A DNA stretch of 64,000 nucleotides from Cyclina sinensis. Taxonomy: Eukaryota > Mollusca > Bivalvia > Venerida > Veneridae. Location: contig JAAONU010000016.1 in NCBI GenBank assembly GCA_012932295.1, positions 42,315,241 to 42,379,240 of the forward strand, read 5' to 3'. A program made the position numbers and the translations under genes. The notes beneath the pieces were generated by a model. That model was not told the DNA's origin. It searched no databases and saw nothing but the letters and a program-made list of their open reading frames with translations. The number at the start of each line of letters is the position of its first letter. Positions within the stretch are counted from its first letter, which is position 1. Below are positions 1-12,648 of this stretch, in pieces.

Positions 1-684
1 GCTCCATGACAGAAAGTAGAAATATCTATTATTAGCTAAGGTGAATTTGATCTTGACCCAGTGACCTCAAACCCCACCTACAGGTAGAGGTCCATGCAAA
101 GAACCTACATACAGAATATCAAAGATATCAGTCTATTCATAAAGGTAAAGTAGATAAATCTATTTTTAGCCATGCTGACCTTTAACCCAATTTAATAATT
201 TTATCAAGCTTGGTAAAGGTTCACAAGACAATGCTTCATGCCAAATTTTTAAATTCTAAGCCTTGTGACAAAAAGATTTTAAAAGATTTTCTTCTATACT
301 GTTATGTAAAACTTGTGACCCCTCGGGCGGGGCCAATAGTGACCCCATGGACAATATCTGAACAAAATTGGTAGTCTAAGATGTCCACTAGACAATGCTA
401 CACACCAAATTTCAGACTTCTGGGCTTAGCAGTTTTAGACAAGAAGATTTTTTAAGTTTTTCATTATTGTTGCCATGGCAACTAACATTCTTATGGAATG
501 GAATTCTTTAAATCTTTGGTAAAGCTTCATGCAAGGAACCTTCCTGCAAAGTTTTATCATCTTTTACCTAGTTGTTTAGGAGGAAATGTTGTTTAAAGTA
601 AAAAGTTGACAATGCATGATACACAACGGACACAGGGTGATCACAAAAGCTCATCTTCAGCACAAAGTGCTCAGGTGAGTTAAA
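1..684 (+). repeat. Dispersed repeat, 3' part (same family as 3225-4475)
   Basis: The stretch shares many phrases with 3225-4475: the 'agaagatttt...aagtttttc' segments, the 'ttgccatggcaact' segment, and a common end made of a 'gggtgatcacaaaagctcat' segment followed by 'gtgctcaggtgagtt'. No coding potential is visible. The element is cut by the window start, so its 5' end is not seen. Confidence 0.7.
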
Positions 685-1960
685 AATGCAAGCACAACAT
701 TGATAAAAGTTTTGATTCAAAGTAATCAAACTGATCACATGATTAGATAACCATACATCAAGATCATGTGACCAATTGCGATAAAATAAAATAAATGGCA
801 CCTTGTTATTGGTTTGAAATTGTTATTAGCAGTCAGTATAAGGACAGGGTAAGGACAGACAGTATGATACAAATAGCTGTAAAACAAGCATTCAAATTTC
901 TTCTTACACGAGAATAGGGAGAGTGTTCTTCGTTTCCTCAACCATCCACAGTGTGTGCACTTCAGCTCTAATAAGTCCTGGCATCCTGCAGTGGATAATA
1001 ATCACATCATTTTTTTTCTCATCTACAAACATAATACTACTGGTTCTACATCAAGCAGGCAACAAAGACTTGCAGGTTGTCCATCTTTTTTTTTTTCTTT
1101 CCTCATAAGTGAAACAGAGACAATGAGGAAGCTTTACTGCTAACGATATTACTTTTTCAGAATAACTAAAACATGAAAACCTTTCACAAATGAAAGCAAA
1201 AAGGTTCGATTTGCAACTTTATGTGCAAATATTTACCTCTCTTGAGCTATTTACCTTCAATATGCCACTAGGAAAAAATTATATAGAATGCAGTTATGTA
1301 TTTTCCCTGTTCAGAAATTAGTCATGCAATATAACTCTTCTTAATATTTATGGTTTACAAAGAGTTATCTGACAGCACTTTTGACAAACATTTTAAGGAA
1401 GAAAAATTTTTCTTGCATCAGTGATCACTAATAGTAAAACTTGTTCTTTTCATTTCAAGGTGAAGTTCTACCCATATCTAATTTAAAATTTGATCGGAAA
1501 ACTGAAAAAAAAAAGAAGACAAAATGACGTTGACAATTTAACCTCAGAATGTGTCAGTTTTATGTACCAAATTTCATTATTTCAACATGTAACAAGAAAG
1601 CAGTCTTAATGACAGCTATATCCCCCATTCAAACAGATGATATCCCCTATTCAAGGAATAAATAAATTTATACAAAACATATTTTATCTAAAATTGTGCA
1701 CACCTTAATAAATATCCTGCAAAGGGTTAAAGCAGCTTGTTCACAGATGGTCACTGACTAAGAATTTGATTTTAACTATCTGCGTGTATTATGTGATTAT
1801 ACCCATCTACAGATGTATTGTCACCCAAGGCAACATTTCATGATAGTAAAACAATGGGTAGTTTATCATAGGCTAGAGTGTTACGAACTTTATTAAAACC
1901 TATATTTAGAATTTCTATTTTTGTGTGTTGTCACATTCACTCTTCATGCATGCCCTCACA
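685..1960. other. Intergenic, no gene seen
   Basis: AT-rich sequence with only short chance reading frames (up to about 80 codons) that lack splice context or recognisable protein composition. No repeat structure was recognised apart from short T and A runs near 1085 and 1505. Confidence 0.5.
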
Positions 1961-1969
1961 TTATAATCG

Positions 1970-2640
1970 TTTTTGCAGGGCTCCCGAAAACCGAAAATTT
2001 GTCGGTTTTGACCGAATTTTATCTCTATGGACCGATTTCAATGTCCAAAAGTCCTTAAAAATCGGTCCAGATAATTTCCCGCGCCCCCCCCCACCCCCCA
2101 CCCCAAAAAAAAATCTGTCTAACTTTTCATAAAACAGTCAAAATCTCACACCAAAACCTCAATTGATTGCTAATCCGGTACTTCACACCTATCATAAAAC
2201 CATAAAACTGTCACTGTTGCCCGTGGCAATTATCGCCAATTAACTTGTAAACAAGTAAAAGTGTGCTTGATTTGCAGCCGCCCAATCGATTAAAGTTGAC
2301 CGGCTCAAACTGTGAAATATAATTTCATCGAAATCAAACTCCCCGCAGTGGGTACTTCCCCAGATCAGTACAGAAAACAGTTAAAGTAGGAAAACGTGAC
2401 GTAACCAGTGCGAGGAGTTTGCATCGAAATAGGCGATAACTGTCGTATTCTATATTTAACCAGAAATCCCCAAAACAATGCATTTTCCCGTGCAATGTGA
2501 CCTATGTGAGCCAAGTTTTTTCTGTCAGAAAACAAAGACTTCACCAATAGTATTAGAGGGAAAGTACGAAATTTTTTTTTCAAATTCTACCATTCTACCA
2601 TTCAATTGAGCTGCTTTAAGGAGATTATATATCAAGTGGA
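1970..2640. repeat. Probable dispersed repeat with C-rich/A-rich tract
   Basis: Contains a C-rich then A-rich low-complexity tract at about 2080-2111. A segment at 2461-2550 (phrases 'ttttcccgtgca', 'aaagacttc') recurs in diverged form at about 59879-59972, so at least that part belongs to an interspersed family. No gene is supported. Confidence 0.5.
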
Positions 2641-3224
2641 CAGGAATTCAAATCTTTGACCTTGAACTGTGACCTTGACCATAAAGTAGTGGGCTTTTAG
2701 TGTAGGTTATGCATGTCATCACTATGTGTTATGATCCAGTGCACACCAGCCTGTAATTGTATAAATACAACCTCTGACAACTGGGTCAGGGAATCGATTC
2801 TTAAGCTCAGTTTTTACAGCGTTGGTTACTGATGCAGGAGGACCCAAGTTCAAATCCCACTCAGGATGGTCATTTTCAAGTTGCATTGCATCTTTCTGTC
2901 GTGAACTTTCATGTTGGTAATAAATGATGGATAGACAGATGGCCAGACAACCTGGGGCATAACATAATGCCTCCCTTCGAGATTATACAACGTATACCTA
3001 TATTTTGTATTGGTATGGGTATAACACAGTTGCCGCAGTCCTCAGCCATGACTGGACTTGGGTTTCGAGGACTTCGTTCACCTTCTCGGAACGGACTTGC
3101 TTCCCGGCTTCTGTTCACATGTTGATTAAATGTCTGAAAATGTAAAAGTGACCACTTTATTTATATATCTCTGTTTGAAAAGATGTAACCAAGGAGGGAA
3201 GACGGGGAAAAACTAATACAAGAG
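2641..3224. repeat. tRNA-like SINE fragment and unclassified flank
   Basis: Around 2795-2872 the sequence reads like a decayed tRNA-derived SINE head. A 'gctcag' D-arm-like segment is followed about 45 bases later by 'agttcaaatcc', close to the Pol III B-box consensus GGTTCGANNCC. The rest of the stretch shows nothing I can classify. It is not a functional tRNA gene because the acceptor stem does not pair. Confidence 0.4.
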
Positions 3225-4475
3225 GGCCATGACTGCCCTGAGTTGCCCACCTGAGTACTTTGGCTGTATGTCTGTGGTTGAGCCAACAGAGGCAAAATAA
3301 CACGTTTTGAATTTTTCAAAGATCTTTTGTTTTCTACAAACAGAACCTTGGGATAAGACCAATATTGACCCAAGGGATACAATTCGAACAAGTTTGGTAT
3401 ATATCCACTATATAATGCTACATAAAAAATATCTAAGCTCTATGGCATACAGTTTCAGACAATAAGATTCACAAAGTTTTCCCTGTATCAGCTTATGTAA
3501 AATCAAGTAACCTTGGGACAGGACCATTCATAGTTCCTAGGGCATGATTTGAACTCTCAGGAGAAGGCCTCTACATGATACTCTATGCAAAATATCTAAG
3601 GTCTAAAGCTTATAGCTTTTCACAGGAAGAATTTTCAAAGATCTTATATTTTACACAAATAAGACCCCTTAGGTGGGACTGATTTTCACCCCAGGGATAT
3701 AATTTGGATAAAACTTGGCAGAGATCCACTTGACAATGCAACATACAAAATATCAAAGCTCAACGGCATATAATTTCAGACAAGAAGATTTTTTTAAGTC
3801 TTCCCTATAAATTATAACCCTTTTTAATCAAGTGACCCCAGGGTGGATCATTAATAACCCCAGGGGCATAATTTGAACAATCTTGGTAGAGGACTTCTAA
3901 ATGATGTTCAACGCATAATATCTTTCCACATTGCCAAGATTTTTTAAAGTCTTCCCTAAATAAGCCTATGTAAAATCAATTGACCCCCAGGGTAGGGTCA
4001 TTAATGACCCAGGGAATCTTGGTAGAGGGCCTCTAGCTGATGCTCCATGCTAAAAATCTTAGCTCTAGATGTTGTGGTTTCAGTCAAGAATATTTTCAAA
4101 GTTTTGCCTATGTAAGCCTTTGTAAAATAAACTGTCCCCAGAACTTAGCATGGCCATTTATGATCCCAGGGGCATAATTTGAACAATCTTGGTAGAGGAC
4201 CTCTAGGTGAACTTTTTGCCAAAATATCTAAGCTCTAGTCTTTGTGGTTTCAGATAAGAAGATTTTCAAAGTTTTTCCTTTCTGTTGCCAAAGCAACTAT
4301 TGTTCTTGATTTAATTCAATTCAAGAAACATTCCTGGCTAGTTTCATCAACTTTGACCCAGTAGTTTAAAAGAAGACACCCAATTAATTAAAGAAATGTT
4401 GACGCCTCACGACACATACAGGGTGATCACAAAAGCTCACCCTAGGCACATGGTGCTCGGGTGAGCTAAAAACAG
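3225..4475 (+). repeat. Dispersed repeat, long copy
   Basis: This is an internally redundant element. 'ggggcataatttgaacaat', 'cttggtagaggac' and 'aagctcta' phrases recur several times. It starts near 'agggccatgactgccct' with 'cacctgag' and ends with 'gtgctcgggtgagctaaa', so its ends are weakly complementary (cacctgag against ctcgggtg). It is the same family as 1-684. Confidence 0.7.
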
Positions 4476-5389
4476 ATGGCATTTTAATGAGAACACTTTT
4501 CTTTTTTCATTCCTTTATTGACCCAAAATGATAGACAAGTTTTGTTCTCTCCTAAAATATTTTGGCTTTAGAGATTTAGTATTTGTTCTACTTTCATTCA
4601 ATTATAAAGCCCAAGAGTTAAAACATTCCAATAACATAACTTCAAAAATCAGTTTAGACTCTCAAATGTTGAGACAATCATTCAGTACTACAAAAATGAA
4701 ATTTATGACAAGCATTAAGGACGTTTGAAGTTGTCAAGACTGCTGTGCTGTAACGTTTGACTACTTTGAAAAGCTTAATATTTCAGTTCATACTACAATA
4801 ACAACATTATTAAGTCTCAGTCTAAATCTCAGTTAAGAACAAAGAAGTTATTCTGTACAGGACACAGTTCAGTTTAAAGGTCGTTTAATTTTCTGGAAAA
4901 TCACCTATCCTAAAATGATGTAGTTACTAAGAAAAGAGTATCTCCTTTTGTTTCAAGTCACATGTCTCTGAGTAAACTTCCTTGAAATTTGATGCAATTA
5001 CTGTTATAACGGGCTGTAATGTGAGAACTAGGTGGCAGTAGAAGCTGTTTAAACATGCAGAGGCAACCCACATTTTCTCTTACTATAAATACACATATCC
5101 TTCACGAAGTTTATGCATGTGAACAGTTATGTCAACCATTGGGCTGATGGCAGGGATGTACACCGAGGATTTTAAGTAGGTAACCTGTACTCATGTGTCG
5201 CAGTGATAAATTACTACTTGTGAAAATTCCAAACAACATATGATGAATGGCATAAATGATGCATGTTCAATCAAAATTATCTAGTATATCATTTAGACAA
5301 ACAAAATATTTATTTTGATGTAGTTTTCAACATCAGTAATGTTTTAAAAGAATTTACATATACAAGAGATGTTTGTAAAACATATATGA
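4476..5389. other. Intergenic, no gene seen
   Basis: AT-rich and non-repetitive by eye. The one reading frame of about 66 codons near 4528 has no recognisable protein features. Confidence 0.5.
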
Positions 5390-6720
5390 CCCCCCTAGCA
5401 TCTTATTCCTAGAGGCAGCCATGAAGTTTTGAGGAGCTGGGACCAAGCTTTCTGTAGTTATTGATCGGAAACCATTTTGCTATTCAAGGACACTGTGACC
5501 TTGGCCTTTGACTTGGTGACCTAAAAAACTAAAGGGCTCATCTACAAGTCAAGAACAACGTATATATAAAGTCTGAGGAACACTGGGCCCAAGCATTCTA
5601 CACTTATTCATCGAAAACCGTTTTGCTTTTCAAGGTTAATGTGACCCTTGACCTTTGACCCAATGACCTGAAAAACAATAGTTGTCATTTACTGATCATG
5701 ACAAACCTACACACTTAGTCTGACGAACCTGGGCCCAAAGATTCTCTAGATATTCAGCAGAAACTGCTTTGCTTTTCAATGTTACTGTGTCCTTGACCTT
5801 TGACCTAATAACCCTAAAAAATACAGGGGTCATCTAATTGTCATTACCAACCTACCTATGACGTTTTGAGGAGCTGGGCCCAAGCATTCTATAATAATTG
5901 ATCAGACACTATTTTGCTATACAAAGTCACTGTGACATTGATCTTTGACCTGAAAAGCTATAGGAGTCATCTACCGGTCATGGCCAACCTATATACCAAG
6001 TGTGAGGAACCTGGGCCCAAGCATTCTATAGTTTTTAATTGGAAATTACTTTGCTTTTCAAGGTCACTGTGACTTTGGCCTTTGACTTGGTGACTGAAAA
6101 ACTATAAGTGTCATCTACTTGTCATCGGTAGAACTCTACGGGTCATCTACTGGTCATGTCCAACCTACAAACTAAGTTTAAACAACCTGGGACCAAGGGT
6201 TCTATGATTATTGATCAGGAACCATTTTGCTCTTCAAGGCCAATGGACCTTGAACTTTGACCTGTTGAGGTAAAAAAACTAAAGGGGTCATCTACTAGTC
6301 ATGACCCACCTACATACTAAGTTTGAACAATCTGGGACCAAGGGTTCTACAGTTGATCAGAAACTGTTTTGCTCTTCAAGGTCACTGTGACCTTGATCTT
6401 TCACCTGATGACCTGAAAAACTACAGGGATCATCTACTGGTCATGACCAACCTATATACTAAGGTAGAACAACCTGGGACCAAGGTTTCCTTAGTTACTG
6501 AGCAGAAACTGTTTTCCTATGACTTGGTGATGTAAAAAACTATAGGGGTTATCTACTGCTCATGACTAACCTACAACTAAGTTAGAACAACCTGGGACCA
6601 ACCTTTCTATAGTTATTCATCGGAAACCATTTTGCTATTCAAGGTCACTGTGACCTTCACCTTTGACCTGGTGACCAGAAAAACTATAGGGGTCATTTAC
6701 TAGTCATGACCAACCTACAA
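5390..6720. repeat. Tandem repeat, about 140-175 bp period, about 9 units
   Basis: The anchor phrase 'ctgggaccaag/ctgggcccaag' recurs near 5439, 5587, 5729, 5874, 6011, 6187, 6330, 6473 and 6592. Each unit has the same order: the anchor, 'ttattgatcagaaaccatt', 'ttgctcttcaaggtcactg', 'tgaccttgacctttgacc', then 'ctataggggtcatctac' and 'catgaccaacctac'. The most intact units carry the palindrome AGGTCACTGTGACCT (6379-6393 and 6642-6656), followed by TGACCTTTGACC-like direct half sites. Frames crossing the array are by-products. Confidence 0.85.
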
Positions 6721-7129
6721 ATTTCTCAGTCTGAACAATTAAGTGAAGGACCCAATCTCGGGAGAATAGCTAGACTGGACCCTGTAATTTTAATGTGTCC
6801 AAACAATAAAGCGCTGGTGAAGGTGCAAAAACATTTGCTAAATAATCAGTGCCTTCAAGTTGCCGTAGGTAAATTAGGTGTAAAAACAACCAGTCGGAAC
6901 CACAGGTGTTCCTCAAGTTATCCAGTAACCAAAGTTTGAGTAATTGATGTAAAATTAAGTTTAAAATGAAGGGGAAATGCTGGGACCACGTCAACAGCTT
7001 GAGTTATCCCGGGTTCATGAGTTACTGATGCTTGAGTATACAAAGTTTTACTTTAGTTGTTAGTGGAAGAGCTGTCAAAAGTTTGGTGTGTTACCACTGG
7101 ATCACTCCTAAAGACAATTGTATGCATGT

Positions 7130-8640
7130 TTATAGTTAGACAAAGGGTCATAACTGTTCTAAAACTAAAATCCATAAATATTTAAGGTTCAGTATTTCCC
7201 TATACCAGCACATTTTTCACATTTTTGAAAGGAGTCAAAAAACTGCCTATTCCATACATTCAAAAACTAGTAGAAAACTAGATATGTGTCCATTTACTAA
7301 TTCAAGGGCCATAACTATGATCATTAAAAACAAAAGTAGAACAAAAAATCATCATAGCTAACATTTATGGAAGATTTCCTGATTTCATTTCAAATACTTT
7401 AGGAACTACATTTTTACTAATTCAAGGGCCAGTTAGGTTATCATTCTGAGAAGAGCAGCAAACAAAACCCGAAGTGCACAGCAATTCATCATGGCTCAAA
7501 TTCATGTAAGGTTTTATGATTCCATTTCAAATACAGTACACGCAGCGCAGTACTTTGACAACGAACACCCGTCCCCGCGATTTTACTGTCCGTGTTGAAG
7601 ATCAAAATGACCACCGCGTTGAGTGTTCATTCGTATAAAACGCGGTGTTCAGTACCACGCCATGTCGCGGCGTCAGGGTCGCGGGGGTTTGCGGTGTCCG
7701 AAAAAACGAAGTCACAACACAATTTTACTTTACCCTATTTTTTTTCAGATGAGTTACAAAAAACACATAATTATTACCAGTTGAAGTAGTTTCTTTTTCT
7801 TTTTAATACCCCATCCGGTTAAACTTTTATTTGTTGATGTTCGATGTTTGGTTGTATGATTGAGGGTAACACAGCCGATTATGAATCGATTTACACACCT
7901 ACATGCCATCTTGCTAACTTTAATGGCTGCAATTAATATATTTTCAAGTCTTCAATTGGTGCCATGCTTGCGTTAATCCACTCGCAAATAAATTACACAC
8001 AAATAAATTACTAACGATCATCAAACTGCGAAAAGTTAATAGATCTAATTAAAACTGTCAAACTTCGTACAAATCCACTCTAATTATGATGCATTTATGT
8101 ACGAACGCTCCTTTTTGTTTACGCAAAGAACGACCATTCAACAGCTGATCATATTTTCAGAAAATGACATTGTTTTTAGGTCAACAGGTGTTTAATTTCT
8201 TTCGACATCTGTATCGTCTAGGCGCTTGGCAAAAATTATTGATCGATTTTGCTATATAGTAACAAGCGTTTTTCAAAAATTTCAAAAACGAAAGTACACA
8301 ATAAACCTACACCGATATGTACTTGAAATTTGGTTTTAATTTGACCAACTGAAGTTAGCCACAAAATACATGTAAGTAAAATAAGAATGAGTAAAAAGAA
8401 AACCACATACATGTTCAGTCCACCGTGACTGGCCACCCGGAGACGATACCGGCCCCCGGGACAATGTTAACAACGTCAAAGTCCACGCTGCGTTTACTGT
8501 ACTTTAGGAACTATGTGAGACATAAACTTTTCAGACAGGATCAAGGACATCTGACAGTGGAGGCTCAAAAACATATATTCTTTGAAAACATTTATAACAC
8601 ATTTATAAAGATATAAAGCTCGCATTTTAAGAGATTTCAT
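7130..8640. repeat. Dispersed repeat interrupted by a TIR element
   Basis: Internally redundant host sequence. 'ttcaagggccataactatg' and the 'atttcatttcaaatactttaggaact' region occur near 7300-7440, and the second copy near 7500 is split at 'caaata' by the element at 7534-8499 and resumes with 'tactttaggaactatg' at 8500. The intact paralogous copy at about 7390 therefore shows the empty site. Confidence 0.7.
7534..8499. mobile_element. Non-autonomous TIR element with TA target duplication
   Basis: The left end is CAGTACACGCAGCG and the right end is its near-perfect inverse (CGCTGCGTTTACTG). Both are flanked by TA (7532-7533 and 8500-8501), and similarity between the ends continues inward ('actttgac' and 'gtcaaagt'). 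CAG...CTG ends with a TA duplication are typical of Tc1/mariner-type elements. At 966 bp with no transposase frame it would be non-autonomous. The pre-insertion sequence is preserved in the neighbouring repeat copy near 7390. Confidence 0.75.
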
Positions 8641-8736
8641 TGGCTGTTTACACAGGGCCAAAATCTGACAAAGAATCACTGCAGGAAGATTGGGGAAATG
8701 TCAGCCATTTTGCTTTAAGTGTTGACAGCTTGCATA

Positions 8737-9680
8737 TTACTGTGAAATCATTTAAATTCGAGGGCATAAAATTTCGTGGTTTGCCGGCAGAAGGCAATTT
8801 CGTGGGGTCGTAAATTCGTGGAATTCTATTGCCAGGTAAAACAATACGGAGCGGAAAATTCGTTGATTTCAACATTCGGCAATATCGGGCATTTGTGCTT
8901 TTAAATTGTCGACACGTGAAAGTTAACGTTTTTACACCTGACCAAACAACCGAAGATTCGTTACTATGGTAATTAAGCTATCGATGGGTCTTCTCAATTA
9001 ACAAGTGTCAAGTGTCAATTATACTTTGTGATATGTTGCGCATCTTTTTCTTTGTTAAAATTTAAGGTGTGTAAAAACGGTCTTTATGATTTTTTTAAGC
9101 TGTGATAAACGTCAGCTTTCCGTCTTTGATAATGCAACCTAAATTAGCTCCAATTAAGCTTTTCGTTTGCAACATTGTAATAAGTACAACAAAATACAGT
9201 AGTCAATATACTGTACTAAGTAATAAGTTCCAAAGTAATAATAGTTTACTCAATATCAGTAAAAATAAACATTTCATTCAGGGACCATATAACAGCAAAT
9301 AGCATCCGCATAATAGTGCGGTTTGACAGACACGTGACGCTACGTCACTACAACTTCTACTTTCAGTTTGGATGCACTTAGTAAACAAACAAAATACGGG
9401 TACACATCTGAAAAAAAATCATTTATCGGTTTAGTATCCGATTCATACCTAATATGTTTATCGTTGATTCATTGAATGAAGTACAAAAAAACCGCGGTTA
9501 AGCAACAACTTGTCTACGGACGATGTACCAACTACGAACCACGTCTCACACCTTTTTGGTTGGGCATACTTAACATTATCTTTGGCACAATTTGTTCGTC
9601 GGGACTTGATTTCGTGGGTTACCTGAACCACGAAATCCACGAAAATTAATCCCCCACGAATATTAATGATTTCACAGTAA
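8737..9680. mobile_element. MITE-like element with long imperfect TIRs
   Basis: The left terminus TTACTGTGAAATCATT and the right terminus AATGATTTCACAGTAA are perfect inverses over 16 bases. Subterminal inverted 'cgtggg/cccacg' and 'ttcgtgg/ccacgaa' motifs extend the symmetry. No transposase frame is present, and I could not assign a clean target duplication, so the superfamily stays open. Confidence 0.75.
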
Positions 9681-12184
9681 TTAGTGTTTGAACTCGGGAC
9701 CGTTTCTACAAATTTAAATCAATAATCCATTGGTAATGTTTAACCACGTTTGCTAATTTACAACATGACAATTTTACAAAATAACAAGTGTTTCCATAAC
9801 ATGGATTATTGTCTGGGAAAATGTTGAGAGGGGAGGAAATGCTTGAGCTTCAAAGCTTCTTGAGCCAATACGACTGCCCTCAGTTAAATAACAGTGCCAA
9901 TATCAAATCACTTATTTATTAACATATAGGAATGATGTAAATTTTAGGGTATGCCTTTTTAATTTCCTGTTATTTCGTTCGATGAATCACATTTTTAATG
10001 CCGCAAATCAGATCAAAGCGTTAGTTACAAGTGAAATAAATATATATTCTTTATCTGTTTATATTTTCTGGTTTAATCTGGTACATCCACACATAATTAT
10101 GAGATTATTTTGGAACATCAAAGTCCTTAAAAAAACAATTATTTAAATTGTATAACAGAAATGTCTCAAAACAAAAATTAATATTCCTTAACCAGGTCCA
10201 TGCAGTCTGATCATGGTCTGCACTATTCACCATTCAGCCAGTAAATTTTCAATAAGCACCCCAATAAACAGTGGATCTGTCCAAATTGAAAGATGGACAA
10301 GTCCATTTTAGATATACAGCATGGTAAAGTAAAGGGTTAAAGTAACGGAAATTGTGATTGGTTATTGTTTTGAAACTGGAGTAGTCAACTTATATTTGAG
10401 TCTATTCTGTTCTGTTCAAGTTAACTTATAGTTTTGATTAAGAAATGGCATATTTATAATCAAGGATTCATCATCACTATATGACATTAACTGAAGGGTT
10501 TGTAAACACCACAAGGCATGTTTGGTTTCCTGGTCTCAGATCAAAGTGTCAACTTTTAAGCAGTCTATGTAGTTTCTAAAGACTTGTGGATAAAAGTAAA
10601 GCAAAAATTACAACAACACAAATATTCAAAATAAACTTGAAATACCTAAAATATACAAAACAGAAAAATTACTTGATGTGAACAGTTCCATGTTAAAAAT
10701 AAAACAAATAAATAAATTCCTTACCTGATAAAAAATAAATAAATTTTGCTGCATAATACATACCCAACTCCTGTATTAACAAAATAGGCCTACCTCATGG
10801 AGAAGATCCATTTTTCTTTCGTGATGTCCCATTTACTATTATATCACTAAGTTGTAACACAATACACTTTTATAACTTTTATCTTTTTTTCTTATTATAG
10901 AGTTTTAGATAAACAGGTACTTGTTATACCATGAATATTATCACAATCAATAAAACCTCAAAAAGATTTTGCGCTTTTTCAAGAAAATTGCATTGACTCA
11001 TTATTCCATTTTCAAAAATAAATCACTAGTAAGTGACGTAACAGCAGCAATGTAGTTAACAGAAATATCCCCATCTGATTAGTATCTGTAAGAGTATAAC
11101 TAAGATTCATAAGTATATCCTTTCCTTTGATAACCTTTCAATCACTATCTTACAATTTTTCTCGTAAGTGTTTATTTACTGACAAATGATGTTGACCAAT
11201 ATAGAACTAAATAACCCTAACTTCTCAGTTTTGTCAGGAAAACTTTAAATAGTCGCCGCCTACTTTTGTGATTTCACAGAAATCTGATACCCGGAACGAT
11301 AGTGCATAGTCATAATCCCTATGTGACTACACACTTACAAATATGGATAAGTTTCTTTCATAGAGGGTAGTGTTACAATGACAGGTGGATTCAAACAATC
11401 AATTTCTCATTTAAATATTTCAGTCCAAATAAAACTGGACTATTTAACAACTGAACTGAACTGACAGTATGTTTTGACATTGGTACTGGTAGCAACATAT
11501 AAAAGTGCCCCAGCTGGGGAGTTAAAACTGTGATATAACAAAGTTAATAGTCGCCTAGTGATACACATCTAAAATAAATGGTTTGTTACACTGTATGCAG
11601 CAAGTTCAATTTGATTTGTTTCAAACTTGTGGATGAAGCTTGGTTATCAGTGGTAAAATAAGACAATGGAAAAGTGTCTTGGTCAAATGGGTCTTTACTT
11701 CTGATATGTCTCAGGTAAATGACACATCCCTAATCAATTGCCACACAAAGTTACATTTCACCATGACTGCTTGTAGCATGTTTTGTTAACTGAACTTCTA
11801 TAATATTTAAACAAGTCTGTATAATTATAACTGCAAAACACTACAAATACTAGTTATTGTTTTAGTCAAATACTCATTCTACTTATTATAATAACTTTTC
11901 AATCTCATAAATGTACAAACTGCTGCTTGAATACATTACTTTCCTGACCTCCAAGTCTTTCCCTATTGATAGTTAATGACATATCAACTTATCAATTAAT
12001 ACAGATATCACTGAAGACGGGAAGAAAAAGGAACCAACTTCCTGCTGAGCTGTAAATTCACAACACCCTTGGTAAGATAACTTTAACCTGAATAACCCTT
12101 AAACCTTTCATGGTACTTTGAATATTCGGATACTGCCTATAAGCAACTGAACTTATCAATGAACATTTCTGACAAACCGTGCAA
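9681..12184. other. Intergenic; one dispersed repeat fragment
   Basis: Mostly unclassified AT-rich DNA. Around 10188-10343 there is a repeat-like segment ('gcagtctgatcatggtctgc', 'gtccaaattgaaagatggac' and 'aaagggttaa' phrases) in the style of a bivalve dispersed repeat. No gene is supported. Confidence 0.45.
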
Positions 12185-12620
12185 TGAGTGTAGGACAATA
12201 GCCCACTGGACAATAAGCCCACTAGGACAATTGCCCACTGGGACAATGGCCCACTAGGACAATAGCCCTCTTTATATTTGCATAATTATGCATTTAACTA
12301 AAAAATTGAATATGTAATGAGTTTAAAATATAAGTATTCATATTAAGTCAACAGTGTAGACTTTTTTTTAAATTCTGACATTTCTGTTTAAACAAACAGC
12401 AGATCCAGATCCAATGGATTTTTACCAGCTCTATACTTTTTCCTCATGTTATAAATGAGTAAAAACACACTGTATAACTGATTATGAAAATTAATGCAGA
12501 CAAAGGATTGAATTTGTATTTAAAATATATAGATGTGAATATTAAAACTATTAAAGATCTTTATTATTATTTTATTTCATCTGCACCCTTTTTGTTGAGC
12601 AGTGGGCTATTGTCCATCCC
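12185..12620. mobile_element. Inverted-end element built from short 'GGACAATAGCCC' repeats
   Basis: About five tandem copies of a 17-base unit 'ccactaggacaatngcc' lie at 12190-12270. The inverse 'cagtgggctattgtcc' lies at 12600-12617 and is followed by a run of about 18 C. The AT-rich interior is unclassified. It looks like a small foldback or MITE-type element. Confidence 0.55.
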
Positions 12621-12648
12621 CCCCCCCCCCCCCCGTGCAATAAATTAG

